64,000 nt of DNA from Pseudopyrenochaeta lycopersici (Eukaryota; Ascomycota; Dothideomycetes; Pleosporales; Pseudopyrenochaetaceae). The position numbers and the translations under genes were made by a program. The notes beneath the pieces were generated by a model, which saw nothing but the letters and a program-made list of their open reading frames with translations, had not been told where the DNA came from and made no database searches. Below are positions 59,022 to 64,000 of the stretch, one piece after another. How positions within the stretch are numbered: position 1 is the stretch's first letter; every line of letters begins with the position of its first letter. The stretch covers positions 299,784 to 363,783 of the forward strand of contig NHZP01000049.1 of the NCBI GenBank assembly GCA_003313425.1, given 5' to 3'.

Positions 59022-62000
59022 CACCCCCTTAGCTTAGACAACTGTGTAAGCTGGATAACTAATTACAAGCCCCTTGTGCGATTGTAAGGTCCTTAAGTTA
59101 TCTCTAGATCTCTTTAAGTAGTGCTTCTTTTATTACCTTATAGTTTCTTACTTCTACTAGTCTAAGTTATTTTAAGAAGTTATTCTATTTGTTATAGGGT
59201 AATACCTTTGTAAGCCTGTCCGCGATTATTTTAGTTAAATATATATGCTCTATTTTTATCTTTCCTAATAAAACCTCTTATCTAAGCTAATAATTGTAGA
59301 TATTAACATAGCGAAGCTTAGTCTGGAGCTTTAAAACTTCCGCAGTTACTAGCTGGATTATTTAAGTATTATCGCACTAAATTATTATCGTAGGTAATAG
59401 TAGCTTAACTTCTAGTTCTTCTAGCAGTTGCGTTATAAAGATCGCTTCTTTAGCTACTTATAACAGTGCTAGTAATTCAGCTTCAGTCGTTAATGTAGTT
59501 ACTGTATCTTGTTTATTTACTTTCTATGCGACCAGCCTATTAAATAACTTAATTACATATCCTTAAGAGCTTTTCCTATCTAAGGTGTTGTTAGCAAATA
59601 AGGCGTCGCTTACGACTTGTAGGTGATTGCCTCCTCTAAGTTGCAGTGCTTACGACTTTATCTTATTAAGGTACAGTAGTACTCTATTAGCAGCATCGTA
59701 GTGCTCTTTGCTAGGGTTTAATAGGAATCGTGCTAGTCTTAATATAGCGAAAGTAATATTAGGCCTCGTCGTAACTGCTGCGTATAGTAGTAAACTAACT
59801 TTACGTTAATACTTGTTAACTTTAGATAGTGTTGCTAATCCTAAGCGCGGCTTCAGTTTAACTGTGCTTATTAGTGTGTTATGTCAACAATTCTGATTAT
59901 TAACTAAACAACTTATCTTCTCAGCGTAAGCAGCTTAAGAGAGATAAATAAGTCGTTAATCTCGCTTTTAGATAACCTTAACTCCTAGAAACTACTACAG
60001 GTCGTTACTGCCTGTCGTTGTATACTTTCTCATAAGCAGCTTAACCGCTTATTCTACTTCTATAGTCTTTAACTTATAGTATACAAGAATAATGTTATCT
60101 ATATAGAAGAAGATAATAAGTCTATCTTTAATTATATAGTATAGCTTATATAGTACTTCTATAAATCCTAGGGCTTTAAGGGTTATTATAAACTCCTTTT
60201 ACTATAGTAAGGGTAATATTTAGAGCCTGTACAACGCCTTCTAAACTTAGAGGATTGCGCCTTTCTTACAATATCCGCGTAGTATCTTTATATATACTTC
60301 TTAGTCTATAGTCGCATGTATAAATACGTTTATTACGTTATATTATTTTAGTTTAAGATTATACTTAGCTATAATTACTATCAGCATTTAAAAGGACCTG
60401 CTCGCTAACGTGACAGCATATGTGTCTTGCGTTGTAATATGTCGCTATTAGTCTCCTTAGACTACAAGTCGTGCTTTACACTTAAGGAATTAATTATGCT
60501 TATTTAGCTTATATATATACACCTACATGCAGTTAAGAATTTGTTGTCCTGCAGCCTTAATTAGCTTAAGCAGGACCTCTGTCTACGACTTTATTTGTCT
60601 ATAGCTTTTAAGGTGCACTTATTCTACCTCCTTAAATAGCTCTCCTATAGGATAGTATTTAAGGTTAGTGTACAGCGTAGGTAGTAGTAGAAGTTAACTT
60701 TAGTGGATCTTTAAGCCTTTAGCGAGCATCCTTTTTATCTAAGCCTTATTAATAACTTTCTCTCTATAGTTCCCTACGTGACCTGCCTAGGTACTAGCTA
60801 TAAAGGCGGCTGCCTAAGGAATTAGTTTTAGTAAGCATAAGTTTATATTAGCTACCTGCCACACCTGCTATTAGACTTACAAGGAGTACTGCTAGTAGTA
60901 GCGTAAATAGAGGAGTTAGGTATGTGTCCCTAATTCTCCTTCCGCGATAGTATCCTAGTAGATCTTCCTCTTTAGAGTTGTTAGTGTCCTTAACTATATT
61001 ATCTTCGTAAAAGGACTTAGTCTCTAGTTAATAGACTAGAGTAGGAAGCTCTATTATCTTTATATAGGTTGTAATTTCTTGCAGCGTACTATACATAAGG
61101 TTGTCTATTAGGTCTTTAGTTTTACTATTAAACACTGTTTGCTTATTAAATATAATATCTTATGTGCTTATTACTTTTGTAAGAGATAGGATCTAAATTT
61201 AATAGATGTTTAAGGATTAATAGCTAACTAAGTAGCTAACCTAGGCTTTTAGATCTATCTATTAAAGTCGTGATTTGCCTTAGTAAGAATTGTCTGTTAT
61301 TACGAATGCTTTGCAGCTATAAGCTTTTAAATAAGCGAGATTTGGCTTCTTAGATATCGTAACGACTCCGTTATTAAGTGTAACCCTTGTGAAGAAGACC
61401 TTGTATAGTGTCTTCTAGTGGTTTACATAATTTAGTGTTTAATTATATAGGTATACGCTAGCTTAAGTAATTTCGGGCTATAGCTCCTAAGATAGGTTAG
61501 CATCAAGGCGCATAGCACGCGATTTCTCCTTATTTACACCCTCTGAGCGTTTAGCACCTCTATTCTAATCTTGTGTATCTAAGGCGGAAGGCTTAACAGT
61601 TATCCCTTGCGATGCTAACTAGCGTTCTACTTCTAGCTTAACTGTCGTGATTTTATTATCTAACTTAATAACTTTAATTATAATATTAAACTAGTTCTTT
61701 ATAAATAGAATAAAGTTTAAAAGAGTCTTAATTATTAATTTAGCGGGACGATTATCTGTAAAATAGAAGTCCTATTGTATGCTAGAGAACCTATCTATAA
61801 TAAGTATTTAACTCTTCTCCTTTATTATGCTTTGTATTTTATATATATAGAAATTAATAGCTAGTCTTTTACTAGGTCTATCTTTATAGGTTCGTAGTGC
61901 TCTTCTAATTTAGCGTTAGGACTTAGATCTCCTATAAGAGTCGCACTCTACTATAGTAATGCCTTTTATCCGCACCCTCTAAGCTTACAAAACGAGGTGC

Positions 62001-63808
62001 TCGACGGTAACTAGCCCTAGATAGCTTAATCGCTTATGCTAGAGTAAGGCTAATACCTTTTGTGCGGCTCTTTCTGTTCGTAACGTTATCTTATGTGTAT
62101 AATTAGAAGCCTAGTGTATTAGTTAATACTTAATTACCTATTAGCTATAAATCTTAGTAAGACTTCCTATAATCGTTCTGTCTACTTTTCTAAGTATAGT
62201 TAGTTTAATTTTAGTGTCCTACTATATGCCTCTCTGCCTTAATAATTAGAATAATACTAGATTACAGTGTAGGTTAGGGCACAGAGCTACGTCGTGTAAC
62301 GTTAGTCTGTTAATTCCTTACCGCCCTGTAAGAGTTAGCTTAATTAAGCCGTACCCCTTAACCTATATCTTTATATTACCTGCCTATATAAAGTCTCTAT
62401 ATATAGGTAGTCTAAAGTTGTAGAGTCTATTAGGGTTGTTTATTACATAACAGGTTAAACCTAAGTTAAGGATAAATAAATACCTTAATAGGTAATTATT
62501 AAAGTTAGTTCTAAATAACGCTAAGACAAAGGCAGCATCTATCCTTATAATACTTTGTCCTTCTAGTTAATCGTCTAGCACTTCTAGAGTAGGAGTGTGC
62601 AAATTTTTTATAATTAGTATATTTAAACAGGGTTTACTTTGCCCTCGTAAGAGGCCCTAGAACTTAGGATCTTACTCTTACTTTATTTTTACGTAGTTCT
62701 CTAGTATAGGTTTTAGTTTAAACTATTCTAGCGCCTTATTAGGGTATACATAGTAACACTCCTTAAGTAAATAGCGTATCTCGCATGCTAGGCACTTAGA
62801 GCTTCTAACTTTACTAGATAGCTTCTAGTCTAAGGACAATCTCTTTATCTCCTTCTAACTACGTTAATCTTAGGGTCTACCCCGCCTTTATAGATTTAGA
62901 GCACTAGGTTTATAGAAGTTTTCCTTCTTATTTCCCTATATGCTTTCTAAATTATCCGCGTAAAACGCTAAGTTATCTAATACTATATATACGCTTTTAT
63001 GTCTGCCTGTTTTCTAAGGCTTTATTATAACTATATAGTCTCTAAACTACTTTATTATCTTACAGCGTGTAATACTAGAAGTAAATTAACTAGTATCTTC
63101 AAATAAGGTAGCTTATATAGGTGCTATATTCTATACTGCGACTACAAAGTCTTTAGTAACTAAGTTTATATCCTTTACCTTAGTAACTCCTTTTACCTCT
63201 GCTTGTGTTGCAGCTTAATCGTAATTAGTAAGCTACAGATCCTAGTTAGCTGCATTTCTTATTAGCTTTAGCGATTTAAGGTATTAGTCTCGCGCGCGTT
63301 CGTGTTTAATTTGCTTATCTATGCTAACCGTGTCTGTAAGGTTCTTAATCTATTTACGCAGGTTTTACTCTGTCTTGCAGCACGTTTCCTGCAGGTAAGG
63401 TAAGACAGTAGATTATATAAAGATTGTGATCTCCCTAATAGCCTTCTACTTATCTAAGTATTTCCTTTCTTAATTCTTATAGTTTTTATTCCTTATCTTA
63501 AAGTACTCTATGTCTTGTTTAAGAGCGGTTATCCTAGACTTAGCGAGGTTAGCTGTTAATTAAGGTCTAATATTAGCCCTTTAAGGCGTGTAATTGGCGA
63601 CGTTTGGAGCCTCTAGAGGTTCAGGTTCTTTAAGGAATGCGAGAATAGATTCTAGATTAACTTTATACTATATTCTATACGCGTTGCACCTTGCTAATAG
63701 CTGCGCCTTCTATTTCGTGAAATTGAGTTGGCTGGTAAGGACTACAGTAGGATCGCGTTAGGTTAGGTAAGCTATTATTATATCGATTAACGCAGTAAGA
63801 CTCTTAAT
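59022..63808 (-). pseudogene. copia2 gag-pol polyprotein, RIP-inactivated
   Basis: Read right to left. RNase H near 59430-59530 shows TTEAELLALL with VAKEAIFI following, and the reverse transcriptase near 60080-60110 shows FYIDNIIL, where the family has YVDD, so one catalytic Asp is Asn. The integrase and gag lie further right (about 61700-63700) with many stops and were only partly recognised. A copia identity follows from the RT being upstream of RNase H at the 3' end with integrase before it. Confidence 0.75.
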
Positions 63809-64000
63809 TGTTAGATTTAAGGACTATTTAGCTTGATCTTTGATGAATTTTGATAATGAACGTGATTGATTGATTCTGTGTTCTCTCCGTTTTCTGCTTT
63901 TGTGTGCCCCTCTGCCAAGTGGTTACACCCGAGAGTTTGTGCTACCATCTAGGATCTCGCAACTTAGAGATCGACACGTGACATCTAACACCCTATCAGG
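63809..64000 (-). repeat. copia2 5' LTR, incomplete
   Basis: 192 of about 206 bp. It retains CpA/TpG at several sites where the left copy has TpA, so it is the less RIP-mutated copy. Confidence 0.85.

Larger units (their letters stand above)
52241..64000 (-). mobile_element. Ty3/gypsy chromovirus G4, interrupted by copia2; right end outside the window
   Basis: The 3' LTR is at 52241-52503, the polypurine tract at 52504-52517, and gag-pol runs right to left up to copia2 at 58816. The N-terminal part of gag and the 5' LTR must lie beyond 64000. Domains: CCHC (58380-58430), RT (about 57500-57050), RNase H, integrase (about 55950-55150), chromodomain (about 54800-54680). Confidence 0.75.
58816..64000 (-). 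mobile_element. Ty1/copia retrotransposon (copia2), right LTR cut by the window end
   Basis: The left LTR 58816-59021 (206 bp) matches 63809-64000, which ends about 14 bp short. A C-rich tract beside the left LTR (polypurine on the minus strand, AAGGGGGTG) and pol frames show minus orientation. It inserted in the gag of G4. Confidence 0.88.

Overview
The window looks like a filamentous ascomycete chromosome (inference). Two intact GC-balanced genes have fungal features: 51-56 nt GT-AG introns, a HeLo-type cell-death domain and a kinase-ankyrin architecture. The other ~53 kb is nested transposable elements in which CpA/TpG is largely replaced by TpA while CpG persists. That is the signature of repeat-induced point mutation (RIP), so nearly all reading frames there are full of TAG/TAA. 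Element names used below (pogo0-3, G1-G5, copia1-2, MITE A/B) are local labels. || Layout: 372-4323 (-) a spliced Ser/Thr kinase-ankyrin gene. 4471-8671 an old TA-flanked DNA element, itself split by a palindromic MITE (4901-5624) and a pogo-type transposon (pogo3, 5627-7745). 8853-10298 (+) a HeLo-like/pseudokinase gene. Removing the element block leaves the two host genes head to head with about 0.33 kb between them. From 11076 to 19329 runs a RIP-mutated Fot1/pogo transposase (pogo0), broken by chromovirus G1 (11526-18632, -) and a 330-bp TIR element (MITE A) in its DETG motif; a 115-bp element (MITE B) carrying copia1 (19378-24778, +) follows. From about 25.6 to 49.6 kb lies a degenerate Ty3/gypsy element (G3, +), split by pogo1 (26920-42069), which contains chromovirus G2 (28069-35108, +) and gypsy G5 (35284-41978, -), and by pogo2 (46933-48843). 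After an unassigned ORF-like stretch (49.7-52.2 kb), chromovirus G4 (52241 onwards, -) is interrupted at 58816 by copia2 (-), whose right LTR runs off the window. || Most interesting points: (1) a kinase-ankyrin gene paired with a HeLo-pseudokinase gene recalls the RIPK/MLKL necroptosis pair in domain architecture. (2) Chromoviruses G1 and G2 carry, antisense between pol and the 3' LTR, homologous small genes with Zn2Cys6-type cysteine spacing plus a coiled coil; G4 and G5 also carry antisense frames there. (3) G1 and G2 share R-U5 and most of pol but have unrelated U3 and different 3' ends, suggesting exchange of a 3' cassette. (4) Three unrelated pogo families keep the same tip and use different subterminal iterons at exactly 17-bp spacing.
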